The notes under the pieces are model-generated. The model was not told the origin of the DNA, made no database searches, and saw nothing but the letters and a program-made list of their open reading frames with translations. This document shows positions 38,954-48,937 of a stretch of DNA of 64,000 nucleotides, piece after piece (the first letter of the stretch is position 1; each line of letters begins with the position of its first letter). Made by a program: the position numbers and the translations under genes. Source of the DNA: Acidianus manzaensis (GTDB lineage: Archaea; Thermoproteota; Thermoprotei_A; Sulfolobales; Sulfolobaceae); NCBI RefSeq assembly GCF_002116695.1, contig NZ_CP020477.1, forward strand, positions 979,501 to 1,043,500. The letters are read 5' to 3'.

Positions 38954-39296
38954 AAAAATCACCAACAAAAAGTTTCAATATTGTTTAGGCTTGAGAAGAA
39001 GGAGATAATACATGAGAGAATTAAAAATATGGACTTTGAATTCGATCTGTCGTTTTAATCCCATCAATTCTTTTCACCTATCTATCTATAGCAAATTACC
39101 ATATATATATTTTCATGAAAAACGTATAGATGATAAATAATTTAAGCTAATTGCGAATAATAAATCAAAAATTTTGCAGTAATGTGCTTAAACATTAATC
39201 TAAATGATTATTTGATTTATAGCTTTACTTGAATTTCCAGATGTTAGAGATTATCCCTCCAGAATGTGGCATAAAAATAAGAAAATTCAAAAAGAA
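38954..39296. other. Intergenic region between aminotransferase 2 and the phosphorylase-like gene
   Basis: A divergent promoter region without a supported ORF. Around 39205-39250 the sequence TATTTGA...GCTTTACTTGAATTTCCAGATG resembles the right half of the dispersed repeat and may be a truncated copy. Confidence 0.35.
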
Positions 39297-39306
39297 AAAT
39301 ATTTAG
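39297..39306 (+). promoter_or_regulatory. TATA-like promoter of the phosphorylase-like gene
   Basis: AAATATTTAG, about 29 bases ahead of ATG 39330. It argues against the upstream in-frame ATG at 39264, which lies before this box. Confidence 0.45.
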
Positions 39307-39329
39307 TAAAAAGACGAAGATACTTTCAT

Positions 39330-39965
39330 ATGTTAATAATTAATGAGCGATTGCCGGAGAATGCTATAATAGTAGAAGAGCCTGAAATTGCTGATCTTCT
39401 TTCTCATTTTTTAAAAATAGAAAAAGTAATTAATAAAAGAGGATATAAAATTTACATTTCATCTGATGTTTTGGTTTCTACTCATGGAGTTGGAGGACCT
39501 TCTACTGCACTAATTTTAGAAGAATTAATAGAAAATGGAGTAAGAAAAATTATAAGATACGGAACAGCTGGTACGAAAAATGAAAAAGTCAAGTTAGGTA
39601 GTTACTTCATTCCAACAGGTGTTTCGAGATATATTTCTAATTCAATGTACCAAAGAACAAGGAATGATATGATATATTCGTTATACCCAGATCTGGAGTT
39701 GGCTTTTAGTATTTATGAAAAATTGAAAGAAAATAATATAGATGTGAGTTATGGTGAAGTGTTTCAGAGTGATGACTTTTATGCTGAAGAAGAAATTAAC
39801 GAAATAGTAGATATGGAGACTGGAACATTGTTTTTAATATCTAAATTAAAAAATGTAAAGAGCGCATCAGTATTAATTATAGCAAATTATAGAGGAAAAT
39901 GGATTAATTATGAAGAAATATACAAAAGAGATTTTCCAATAATTCTAAATGCAATTCTAACTTGA
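39330..39965 (+). CDS. Nucleoside-phosphorylase-family (PNP/UDP) protein
   Basis: A 211-residue protein from ATG 39330, chosen over ATG 39264 because of the promoter position. DVLVSTHGVGGPSTALILEEL near residues 45-65 and IIRYGTAGTKNEKVKLGSYFIPTG near 72-95 match the phosphate- and base-binding parts of uridine/purine phosphorylases. DMETGTLFLISKL near 165 carries the ribose-binding Met-Glu. It is shorter than typical members (230-250). It probably releases free bases from nucleosides, feeding the base-catabolic genes. Base specificity is not predictable. Confidence 0.8.
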   Translation: MLIINERLPENAIIVEEPEIADLLSHFLKIEKVINKRGYKIYISSDVLVSTHGVGGPSTALILEELIENGVRKIIRYGTAGTKNEKVKLGSYFIPTGVSRYISNSMYQRTRNDMIYSLYPDLELAFSIYEKLKENNIDVSYGEVFQSDDFYAEEEINEIVDMETGTLFLISKLKNVKSASVLIIANYRGKWINYEEIYKRDFPIILNAILT

Positions 39966-40392
39966 GCAATCAACACTTGGATATACTTTGTTTGTTATGA
40001 GAGCTCCTTCATAGAAGTTTTAGTTAATAAATATCTCTCTATATTCAAAATTTTGCCGTTTTTAGGTGTTAATTCTCGAAGATTAAGTATATGATTTCGA
40101 TTAATTTATAATATACTATTAACCAAGAACATATATAAAGTATTTAGTCATTTAACTTATATAATTAAACAGATTTCTAGTTTATTCTTTCTTTATTAGG
40201 ATTATTTTTAATCAGTTTTTATCATTAAAAGTAGAAATGTTTAATATATGGATAATAGAAAAAAGTATTTGATAAAGATGGTGAAGAAAAAGAAAAAAGT
40301 AGATTCATCATCTCCATCAGAACCTAAAAAATGATTACATGATAAAAATTAGAAAAAAGTTAAAAAATAATAAATTTTCTTTTTCTTCTATT
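39966..40392. other. Intergenic region with a possible microprotein
   Basis: About 430 AT-rich bases between the phosphorylase-like gene and the 3' end of aminotransferase 3. The only candidate is an 18-codon lysine-rich ORF at 40279-40335. T-rich runs near 40375-40390 could end transcription. Confidence 0.4.
40279..40335 (+). CDS. Possible 18-residue lysine-rich microprotein
   Basis: ATG to TGA encodes MVKKKKKVDSSSPSEPKK. A TATA-like TTTAATATATGG near 40240-40251 lies about 33 bases upstream, which makes expression plausible. The product would be strongly basic and disordered. I know of no family, and it may be chance. Confidence 0.3.
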
Positions 40393-41709
40393 TCAGCTTT
40401 TATAATTGTTGTCTGCTTCTTTTAATACTTCATCTAATTTTTCTATTCCTTCATCAATTTCGCTTTGAGAAATTATTAATGGTGGTGATATTACTAGCCA
40501 TGAAGGACCATTATATACATACATACCCTTATCTAAGAGTTTCTTTGCTAAATAATCTGTGAAAGTTGGAATTCCTTGATATTTCTCTTCATAACCACCT
40601 AATGGAGTATTCTTATCGTCTTTTACTAATTCTAAAGCCCAGAATAATCCTACTCCTCTAACGTCTCCAATACTTTTATGCCTTTCTTTTAATTCTTGTA
40701 ATCTTTTTCCTAAATATTCTCCGACTATTTTAACATGAGAAAGTAAATTTAGCCTTTTATATTCCTCTACTACAGCAGGAATTGGAGCTAAAGATATTGG
40801 ATGAGCTTCAAAAGTGTGACCATGAGCAAATATATGATCTTCATAATAGTCTGATATTTCTTTATTTACGCCAGTTACTCCTATCGGTATATAAGAAGCT
40901 GATGCTCCTTTAGCAGTAGTTAAAAGATCAGGTTCTATTCCCCATAAGTTCATCGCAAACCATTCTCCAGTTCTACCCCAACCAGTCATAACTTCATCAG
41001 CTATGAATAGAGTATCATTCTCTTTTGCTATTTTTCTCAAAGTAGGCATGTACTCTTTTGGTGGAACTATTACACCGTTTGTCCCCGTTATTGGTTCTAC
41101 GATAATTCCTGCTACGTTTTTCTCTTGTTTAATAATATAATCTACGTAATTTGCGCAAGCAATTCCGCAGTCTGGATATTTTAATTTTAAAGGACATCTA
41201 AAGCAATAAGGTTCTGGATATCTTACAACTCCTGGCATAGTATTTGGCTCTACAAACCATCTTCTATAATCTCCAGTTAAGGAAATTGATCCTTCAGTAG
41301 CACCATGGTATGATCTATACCTAGCTAAGATCTTATAAGATGGATTCTTAACTTGTCTTACAATTTTTATTGCGGCTTCATTAGCTTCTGTTCCAGAAGT
41401 TGAAAAGAAGAATTTTACAATGTTTTTAGGCATAACTTCTAAAAGGGCTTGAGTTGCTTTTGCTCTTATTTCAGCTCCAAAAGATGGATTAATGTACTGT
41501 AATTTGTCCAATTGATATTTTATAGCGTTTATCACATTCTCATTTCCATATCCTAAATTTACGTTAACGAATTGAGATGAAAAGTCTAAATACTTTTTTC
41601 CCGAATTATCATAAAAATAAACTCCTTTAGCATGATCTACAATTATTGGATTCCAACCTTTTTGCTTACTCCAAGTTTTGAATGTATGATCCTTTATTAT
41701 ATCGTCCAT
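40393..41709 (-). CDS. Class III omega-aminotransferase (beta-alanine/GABA/taurine type)
   Basis: A 438-residue PLP enzyme. FFSTSGTEANEAAIKIVRQ near 100, RSYHGATEGSISLTG near 130, FIADEVMTGWGRTGEW near 236 and the PLP Lys in TTAKGASASYIPIG near 270 are diagnostic. It resembles taurine-pyruvate and beta-alanine-pyruvate transaminases. A cysteine cluster, CFRCPLKLKYPDCGIAC near 168-184, could bind a metal and occurs in some archaeal relatives. It could take beta-alanine or similar products of reductive pyrimidine breakdown. It is divergent from the ureohydrolase gene. Confidence 0.87.
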   Translation of the reverse strand: MDDIIKDHTFKTWSKQKGWNPIIVDHAKGVYFYDNSGKKYLDFSSQFVNVNLGYGNENVINAIKYQLDKLQYINPSFGAEIRAKATQALLEVMPKNIVKFFFSTSGTEANEAAIKIVRQVKNPSYKILARYRSYHGATEGSISLTGDYRRWFVEPNTMPGVVRYPEPYCFRCPLKLKYPDCGIACANYVDYIIKQEKNVAGIIVEPITGTNGVIVPPKEYMPTLRKIAKENDTLFIADEVMTGWGRTGEWFAMNLWGIEPDLLTTAKGASASYIPIGVTGVNKEISDYYEDHIFAHGHTFEAHPISLAPIPAVVEEYKRLNLLSHVKIVGEYLGKRLQELKERHKSIGDVRGVGLFWALELVKDDKNTPLGGYEEKYQGIPTFTDYLAKKLLDKGMYVYNGPSWLVISPPLIISQSEIDEGIEKLDEVLKEADNNYKS

Positions 41710-41860
41710 AAGATTATTTTTAATTGTATATAATATAAACTTACGTTCTGTTACTATTGTAAAAAATTTAATACTAACAAAATTTCCATGTATAATAGTT
41801 AATCTCTACCTAGAAAATTTAGGATTTGAAATCACAATTTTTTAACATTAGTAGAACAAA

Positions 41861-41869
41861 ATATATAAA
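41861..41869 (+). promoter_or_regulatory. TATA-like promoter of the ureohydrolase gene
   Basis: ATATATAAA, centred 27 bases ahead of ATG 41892. It supports that start over the in-frame TTG at 41826. Confidence 0.55.
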
Positions 41870-41891
41870 TAATGAAAGAGAGAAAGTATTT

Positions 41892-42803
41892 ATGAGACAA
41901 ATAGATCCTTCGAAATCTCCTAGATTCGCTCAAATCTCAACGTTCGCTAGATTACCTATATGTAAGGAAGAAGATGTAAGAGCAGTATTCGTTGGTGTTC
42001 CTTTTGACGATGCCACTACTTTTAGACCTGGAGCTAGATTTGGTCCCTCTGGAATAAGGCAAGGATCTAGGTTACTAAGAGAGTATAATCAATTTTTAGA
42101 TACTTACCCTTTTGAAAAGTTAAACATGTGCGATCAAGGTGACATTAATGCAATTCCAGGATTTCTAGACGATACTATGAAGATAATAGAAAATGGAATT
42201 TATGAAATAATTTCTAAAAATCGAGTACCATTTATTGCTGGAGGAGATCATTCAATAACCCTTCCAGTATTAAGGGCAATGAGAAAAAAATATGGTAAGG
42301 TTAATCTAATCCATTTAGACTCTCACTACGATTTTTGGGACACCTACTGGGGAAATAAGAAGTATACCCATGGAACATGGTTAAGAAGAGCTTTAGAAGA
42401 GGGATTACTAAACGAAGTTGTTCAAGCAGGAATAAGAGCATCTACTTATTCTAAAGATGACTTAGAGGATAAGAAAAAATTAGGGATTAAAAGTTTTACA
42501 ATAAATGAAATGAAAGAAAAAATAGAGGAAATAATTTCGATCATAAATTCCTTAAATGGTAATACTTACATTTCAATAGACATTGATGTAGTAGATCCTG
42601 CATTTGCTCCAGGTACAGGTACTCCAGAAGTTGGAGGATTAACTAGTTATGAAATAATAAATTTTATAAGAAAATTAAAGACTAAAATTATTGGATTTGA
42701 TGTAGTAGAAGTTTCTCCACCTTATGATGTTTCAGAACTAACTTCAATGTTAGCGGCTAATATAATATATGAAGGAGCGAGCGTTCTTTCTCTTCAATTA
42801 TAG
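41892..42803 (+). CDS. Agmatinase/guanidino-acid-type ureohydrolase
   Basis: A 303-residue protein from ATG 41892, about the usual agmatinase length. The binuclear manganese site is visible as GGDHSITLPVL near residue 118, HLDSHYDFWD near 143-152 and SIDIDVVDPAFAPGTGTPEVGG near 232-253. VPFDDATTFRPGARFGP near 38-54 is the typical substrate-side loop. It would release urea from agmatine, a guanidino acid or guanidine; the urea can be used by the urease encoded 15 kb away. Which substrate is not decidable here. Confidence 0.9.
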   Translation: MRQIDPSKSPRFAQISTFARLPICKEEDVRAVFVGVPFDDATTFRPGARFGPSGIRQGSRLLREYNQFLDTYPFEKLNMCDQGDINAIPGFLDDTMKIIENGIYEIISKNRVPFIAGGDHSITLPVLRAMRKKYGKVNLIHLDSHYDFWDTYWGNKKYTHGTWLRRALEEGLLNEVVQAGIRASTYSKDDLEDKKKLGIKSFTINEMKEKIEEIISIINSLNGNTYISIDIDVVDPAFAPGTGTPEVGGLTSYEIINFIRKLKTKIIGFDVVEVSPPYDVSELTSMLAANIIYEGASVLSLQL

Positions 42804-43000
42804 TCTAACTGAATAAATTAGAATTTACTAATTTCTATTATTCAGTATTAAATGACGATAAAATACATAAAATTTACATATCGAAAATTTTTTATTAGAT
42901 GTTATAGTAGATGAAAGATTTTAATTGTTATTCAATCTTTATTTTTCTCTTATCCTTAATTTATCGAGCTGAAAATTTTAAGAATCTAGAAATTTTTTAG

Positions 43001-44080
<1,080 letters not shown>

Positions 44081-44202
44081 GAAGATAGTTATACCGTGTT
44101 AGTTAAATAACTAACTAAAAAATATTATACCAAACAATATATAATATATCCTAATTTTTATCATAAACTCCGAATACTCCTTCTTGGCTTTGCTTAAAGT
44201 AA

Positions 44203-44988
44203 TTATGCAAATTGAGATATTATAGCATCTTCCAAATTAACTTCATAAGCTATTATTTTTCCTTTTCCTGTAGAAAATAGAAGAGCAGTCAGAGCTTCAG
44301 TATCAGTCTTTATATCTTTTCCACTTCTGCAAATAGACCTCTTCATATTATTATTAATTATTCCAAATGAGCAATTTAAATTCTCACTATAGACTTCTAT
44401 TATGCCATTGTTCATAGTTCTAGCTACTTCTTTGAATTTAGTTATAATATAATTCATATCTCCTTCATCTTGAAGAATAATTCTTTTTCCGATCTTTACT
44501 TCACTTGACTTATGAGAGTCAAAATAAAACTTGATATAAGGCATAAAATGTCCTTCAATAATGTGCTTAGCCATATCAAAACTTCCTCTTCCTAGCATTT
44601 TATCTAAGAAAGATCCCTCAAATTTAAATTCTGAATTCATATAAATCCTTGTTTCCGATGCCAAGTTTTTCAGAATAAAAGATAACGTAAACTTAATCTT
44701 ACCATCATCAGTGTATCCAGAGTATTCTATTGCATCAACAGAAATTTTAGGTCCTTCGAAAATGCCTGAAAATACCTTATAATCCGGTGGTACGCCATAG
44801 ATGTAAGCTACTTTAAAACTATTTTCTGGCTTTTCTAGATACTCAGGAGTTACGAAATCTCCTTTTACTTTATCTTTTACTCTTAGTATTGCTACATGAC
44901 CAAAAACTCCTGCAACTATAAAAGGATCTCTTACAAATTCTAGTACTAACGATCTAGGTGCTTCTACTTCAATTTCTGAACTATACAT
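44203..44988 (-). CDS. SRPBCC-domain (CoxG-like) protein with an extra C-terminal domain
   Basis: A 261-residue soluble protein. Residues about 1-160 (MYSSEIEVEAPRSLVLEFVRDPFIVAGVFG...) follow the START/SRPBCC pattern of an N-terminal strand then helices, as in CoxG-like and polyketide-cyclase-like proteins. Residues about 180-261 form a second alpha-beta domain with a lone Cys pair (LNCSFGI, RSICRSG). In CO-dehydrogenase clusters CoxG helps recruit the molybdenum enzyme to the membrane, but no CO dehydrogenase lies nearby. Its role is unknown. Confidence 0.55.
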   Translation of the reverse strand: MYSSEIEVEAPRSLVLEFVRDPFIVAGVFGHVAILRVKDKVKGDFVTPEYLEKPENSFKVAYIYGVPPDYKVFSGIFEGPKISVDAIEYSGYTDDGKIKFTLSFILKNLASETRIYMNSEFKFEGSFLDKMLGRGSFDMAKHIIEGHFMPYIKFYFDSHKSSEVKIGKRIILQDEGDMNYIITKFKEVARTMNNGIIEVYSENLNCSFGIINNNMKRSICRSGKDIKTDTEALTALLFSTGKGKIIAYEVNLEDAIISQFA

Positions 44989-45219
44989 GAATAAAGCTAA
45001 CAGTCAGTCTATAAAAAATAATGTTAAAGAATTTTTAACACTGTTGACTTCATCATTTTATTTAGTTCTATCTTCTGAATTCTATTTACTTAATCTCATA
45101 TTATAACTATATAATTCTTTTGATTATGATGAGAAATACCAATAAATTAGTTTATTTTATAAATTCTCTGTCAGTAGAACTTTATTGGAACTTGTATAGA
45201 TTAAATTAATAGAATTTTA
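44989..45219. other. Intergenic region between the SRPBCC gene and vapC
   Basis: About 230 AT-rich bases. No ORF or repeat is supported beyond the likely promoter of the SRPBCC-domain gene at its left side. Confidence 0.35.
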
Positions 45220-45609
45220 CTATAAAATGTTGTCAAGAGATAAAGTTTCTATTTCTCCATCTATTTTATTTTTTAATTTTTCATCTTCTGAAACTAATGG
45301 AATATTTAATTCTTTAGCTAACCATAGGTAAGACGCATCATAGAACGTTATCCCCTTTAAGATGGCTAGTTTTTCCGCTTCAATTATGTTTACTTGTTTA
45401 AAGCACATTGTATCTAAAATGTTTACAATTAAATTTAATAATGATATTCCTTCGTTTTGTAATATCTTTTTTCGCAAAAACACTTCTTTCCAGATAATAT
45501 TTCCTAATTCAAATTTTGCTAGTGATATAGTATAGTTTCCTCCTAAAACATTTGCTTTCTTTTCTATTATAGCTTTATAAATTGAAGATGAGTCTATAAC
45601 ATAACTCAT
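45220..45609 (-). CDS. vapC: VapC-type PIN-domain toxin ribonuclease
   Basis: A 129-residue PIN domain. The acidic residues are in YVIDSSSIYKAI (Asp near residue 6), LAKFELGNI (Glu near 33) and GITFYDASYLWLA (Asp near 92), with a further acidic run SEDEKL near 110. It overlaps vapB by 4 bases. It is expected to cleave a specific RNA when released from its antitoxin. Confidence 0.88.
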   Translation of the reverse strand: MSYVIDSSSIYKAIIEKKANVLGGNYTISLAKFELGNIIWKEVFLRKKILQNEGISLLNLIVNILDTMCFKQVNIIEAEKLAILKGITFYDASYLWLAKELNIPLVSEDEKLKNKIDGEIETLSLDNIL

Positions 45610-45836
45610 CTATTTTCCCTGTCTTCTCTTATTGATTTTATACCATCTTCGACTGATAATTTACGTAAAATATTATCCATGTTTTTTAAGTCTTTATTTA
45701 ATTCTTCAGCTTTAGCTTTTTTAACTTCCATTATTAACGCTCTTCTAATTACTTCTGTCTCGTCTATATTATACTTCTCTAAATCTCTTTTTAACTCCTC
45801 TGGAATTCTAACAGACAATATTACTGTTTTACCCAT
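45606..45836 (-). CDS. vapB: VapB-type ribbon-helix-helix antitoxin
   Basis: A 76-residue CopG/RHH protein. KTVILSVRIPEELKRDLEKY is the beta-strand and first helix, and DETEVIRRALIMEVKKAKAEEL the second helix with a basic tail. It precedes and overlaps vapC, the standard toxin-antitoxin order, and probably represses its own promoter. Confidence 0.88.
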   Translation of the reverse strand: MGKTVILSVRIPEELKRDLEKYNIDETEVIRRALIMEVKKAKAEELNKDLKNMDNILRKLSVEDGIKSIREDRENR

Positions 45837-46038
45837 AATAGAAATTTAGGACTTGAGAAAAATAAAGTTTACACTAAGTAAACTATAAGTAAACAGAAAG
45901 ACCTTCTACGAACTTTTCCTAGTGATAATTTACATAATTTTTCAAGATTTTTCTAGGATAAGGAAATTTTTCATTAATTTCTGAGATAGTCAATGATTTT
46001 CTTGAAGGTTAAACGTAAGATAGTTAAATATGAAAAGA

Positions 46039-46047
46039 TTTATTATC
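46039..46047 (+). promoter_or_regulatory. TATA-like promoter of the DHA2 transporter gene
   Basis: TTTATTATC, centred 28 bases ahead of ATG 46071. It favours that start over the in-frame ATG at 45993. Confidence 0.45.
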
Positions 46048-46070
46048 TAACTTTTTACTACTTAATAACT

Positions 46071-47756
46071 ATGGTCCAATATAAGTGGATTGCGCTTTCG
46101 AATACTACTCTAGGAGTTTTGATGGCATCAATAAATGGAACTATAATACTAATTTCGTTACCGGCTATTTTTAGAGGTATTTCAATAAATCCTATTGATC
46201 CTTCCACATTCCAATACTTACTTTGGATTTTAATGGGATATAATGTAGTTACAGCAGCATTTCTAGTAACTTTTGGAAGGCTTTCAGACATTTTTGGAAG
46301 AGTAAGACTATACAACCTAGGATTTGCAGTATTTACTCTGGGATCTATTTTATTATTTATAACTCCAAATACTGGAAATTTAGGAGCATTAGAGTTAATA
46401 ATATTTAGACTAATTCAAGGAGTAGGAGCAGCTTTTCTCTTTTCTAATAGTACTGCAATAATCACTGACGCATTTCCTCCTTACGAAAGAGGTAAAGCGT
46501 TAGGAATAAATCAAATAGCTGCATTAGCAGGATCTCTCATTGGATTAATTTTAGGAGGAATTCTAGCTAGTCTTTACTGGAAATACATTTTCCTAGTTAG
46601 CGTTCCTGTAGGTTTACTTGGCACAGTGTGGAGCTATTTAAAATTAAAAGAAACAGGTGGAGGTTCTAGAGGAGAAGGAATAGATATAGCAGGAAATCTA
46701 GTATTTGCAGGAGGTTTGATATTTCTTTTGCTAGGAGTTACTTATGGATTAATGCCTTATGGATCTTCACAAATGGGATGGGGAGATCCATATGTAATAG
46801 CTTCGCTAATAGCTGGAGCAGGATTACTCGTAGGATTCGTATTTGTAGAGAAGAAAGTAAAATATCCAATGTTTAGATTAGAATTATTCAAGATTAGATC
46901 ATTTTTAGCAGGAGGATTATCCCAGTTACTTTTCGGCTTCGGATTTGGAGGAATAATGATTATGCTAATAATTCTTCTACAAGGAATATGGTTACCATTA
47001 CATGGGTATAGTTATTCTTCTACTCCATTTTGGGCTGGAGTATATATGATTCCTATGATGTTAGGATTTGTAGCAATGGGACCTATTAGTGGTGCCCTAT
47101 CAGACAGATATGGAGCCAGAACTTTAGCTACTTTAGGATTAGTAATAGTTGGAGTATCTTTCCTAGTACTAAGTACTTTACCATATAATTTCAACTACAT
47201 TGAATTTGCGCTTATAATTTTCGTAATGGGTTTAGGAAGCGGTATGTTTGGTGCTCCAAATACTACAGCTATAATGAATAGTGTGCCAAGAAAATATAGA
47301 GGGGCAGCTTCAGGAATGAGAACTACATTACAGAATTCTGCACAAACTGCTAGCTTAGCTATATTCTTTACAATAATAATAGTTTCATTATCTTATTCAT
47401 TACCTTCTGCACTATCGTCTGCAGTAATAAATGCTGGAGCTCCTGCTCAAGTAGGATATGCTCTAAGCAAGATTCCAGTAACTAGTGCATTATTTTCAGC
47501 ATTTTTAGGATATAATCCTATAGGAACAATACTTTCGACTACACATCTTTCTTCTTATATTAGTCCATCAGTATTAGCTACATTAACTAGTAAATATTGG
47601 TTCCCAGAGACCATTGCTCCACCTTTTATGAGTGCATTAAGATTATCATTTTACATAGGCGCAGTAATGTCATTTTTAGGAGCTTTAGTCTCAGCATTAA
47701 GAGGCAGAAGAGTAATAGCTGATGAAGAGTTATCCTCTCCACCTCAAAGAAGTTAA
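46071..47756 (+). CDS. DHA2-type (14-segment) MFS drug transporter
   Basis: A 561-residue transporter from ATG 46071 (MVQYKWIAL). Helix 1 has [20 protein letters not shown], the DHA2 pattern. [17 protein letters not shown] near 78-94 is motif A, and [19 protein letters not shown] near 385-403 matches the motif-C-like region. About 14 hydrophobic segments are present. It probably exports drugs or metabolites using the proton gradient. The 26 residues possible upstream are basic and lie before the promoter box. Confidence 0.85.
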   Translation: MVQYKWIALSNTTLGVLMASINGTIILISLPAIFRGISINPIDPSTFQYLLWILMGYNVVTAAFLVTFGRLSDIFGRVRLYNLGFAVFTLGSILLFITPNTGNLGALELIIFRLIQGVGAAFLFSNSTAIITDAFPPYERGKALGINQIAALAGSLIGLILGGILASLYWKYIFLVSVPVGLLGTVWSYLKLKETGGGSRGEGIDIAGNLVFAGGLIFLLLGVTYGLMPYGSSQMGWGDPYVIASLIAGAGLLVGFVFVEKKVKYPMFRLELFKIRSFLAGGLSQLLFGFGFGGIMIMLIILLQGIWLPLHGYSYSSTPFWAGVYMIPMMLGFVAMGPISGALSDRYGARTLATLGLVIVGVSFLVLSTLPYNFNYIEFALIIFVMGLGSGMFGAPNTTAIMNSVPRKYRGAASGMRTTLQNSAQTASLAIFFTIIIVSLSYSLPSALSSAVINAGAPAQVGYALSKIPVTSALFSAFLGYNPIGTILSTTHLSSYISPSVLATLTSKYWFPETIAPPFMSALRLSFYIGAVMSFLGALVSALRGRRVIADEELSSPPQRS

Positions 47757-47843
47757 GCGATTTTTTTATTTATTTAAAACAATATTTTTTAATATATTAC
47801 GAAAAGAATAAGCAACCCCTTATAGAAAATTTTTATTTATTTT

Positions 47844-48012
47844 GTCCCACTTGACTGTAAGTGCTGGTAGGGCTGATAAGGGTTGGGACTGCCTGATTGC
47901 CTGTGGAGGGGAAACCTCTACTATACGTTTATGCGTATAGTAAGTTTCCCCAGAGAAGCAGGAAATCCTCACCAGAGGTGGGAATGCTCCGTCGTAAGGC
48001 GGAGTAGTTCAC
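47844..48012 (+). ncRNA. Orphan GC-rich structured element (possible IS200/605-derived guide RNA or MITE)
   Basis: The only clearly GC-rich non-coding stretch in the window. Visible pairings: GTCCCA 47844-47849 with TGGGAC 47884-47889; GGGGAAAC 47908-47915 with GTTTCCCC 47944-47951; inside this, ACTATACG 47920-47927 with CGTATAGT 47934-47941; CCTC with GAGG near 47967-47978; CTCCG 47987-47991 with CGGAG 48000-48004. TCCCAC 47845-47850 could instead pair with GTGGGA 47978-47983 as a pseudoknot. It ends GTAGTTCAC after T-rich flanking sequence. I see no RNase P or SRP signature. The layout recalls IS200/605 ends that encode guide RNA, but no tnpB lies here. Confidence 0.5.
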
Positions 48013-48070
48013 ATAGTTAAGACCTACTTTTTCCACTTATGGAATAAAAAGAAATTTTACCTAGTATACT

Positions 48071-48514
48071 ATGGCTAAACTATATGCTTATAGAAAGATT
48101 TATATAGAAAATAACCAAAATGAATTTGTGAAAGGAATATTTAACGCAGTATCTGCAATAATTCTTGTCATAGCCTCTGTCATAGCTACTTTAGTGGTAG
48201 TTGGATTTGCGTTTGGTTTATTGCCTATTGGGAATAAGCCCGAGATTCAACAAGTTGGAACTGGAGAAATCTTCACTAATGGTACAGCAGTTTTTTCCTT
48301 AGAAAGTAGTTCTTCGTGTACTTTAATTTCGGCTTGGATTGAAGGAACTAATTATACTTTATCTTTAAATGAGCCTGTTCAGTCTGGAATTCATACGTAT
48401 TATCTAACATTTGATACAGGTTCATATATTCATCCTTATAATACATATGAGATAGAATTAACTTTTAGAGACGGAATTGTAGTTTTAGTTGATGTTTATG
48501 CTCCTAATAGCTAA
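48071..48514 (+). CDS. Type IV pilin-like secreted protein
   Basis: A 147-residue protein. A short basic N-terminus ending in FVKG is followed by the hydrophobic stretch IFNAVSAIILVIASVIATLV. This is a class III (pilin) signal, cut by a PibD-type peptidase after Gly. The remainder is beta-rich and Ser/Thr-rich, with two cysteine-poor sandwich-like halves (TGEIFTNGTAVFSLESSSSC; NTYEIELTFRDGIVVLVDVY). It is probably a minor pilin or surface protein. It starts 58 bases after the structured element. Confidence 0.65.
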   Translation: MAKLYAYRKIYIENNQNEFVKGIFNAVSAIILVIASVIATLVVVGFAFGLLPIGNKPEIQQVGTGEIFTNGTAVFSLESSSSCTLISAWIEGTNYTLSLNEPVQSGIHTYYLTFDTGSYIHPYNTYEIELTFRDGIVVLVDVYAPNS

Positions 48515-48535
48515 AATTAATCAGAAAAGCATTTA

Positions 48536-48937
48536 CTAGTTGTTTTTATTTGTAATAAATTTTGTGATTTCTTCTTCTATTTTTTCAGGATTTGGTATGT
48601 CTTTTAGTATTTCTACTTTATTATTTTTAAGTATTAAATATATAGAACCACAATTAAATTTTTTTGCTAAAAATCCTACTGAAGTAAAATAATCCTCTAT
48701 TGAGTTATATGGGATAATTTTTTTCTCAAAAGGAGATTTTATTTTTATATTGTTATCATCTATCTCATAAGTATAAATCTTTTTATATAGAGCATAAGCT
48801 AATAATAGCGAGAACGATAATCCCAAAAAAATTAGGAAATCTATTACTTTACTTACTTCTAAAAATATAGAAAAAATTAGAATTAAAATTGCTCCTTTCA
48901 AAATCGTCTTTTTTATTGTTGATTTAATAACCAGCAT
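48536..48937 (-). CDS. Small membrane protein with PH-like (bPH2/DUF304-type) domain
   Basis: A 133-residue protein. Two hydrophobic helices (about residues 12-30 and 33-50) are followed by YTYEIDDNNIKIKSPFEKKIIPYNSIEDY and a short beta domain, the layout of bacterial PH-like membrane proteins. Its start overlaps the 3' end of the oppF-like gene by 25 bases, so it is the last gene of the transporter operon. The function is unknown. Confidence 0.6.
   Translation of the reverse strand: MLVIKSTIKKTILKGAILILIFSIFLEVSKVIDFLIFLGLSFSLLLAYALYKKIYTYEIDDNNIKIKSPFEKKIIPYNSIEDYFTSVGFLAKKFNCGSIYLILKNNKVEILKDIPNPEKIEEEITKFITNKNN

Noticed and set aside
47844..48012. RNase P RNA, SRP RNA or tRNA as identity of the structured element
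   Set aside because: No GAGGAAAGTCC-type RNase P core, no SRP GNAR/Alu-type signature and no tRNA T-loop were found; I saw no tRNA or rRNA elsewhere in the window.
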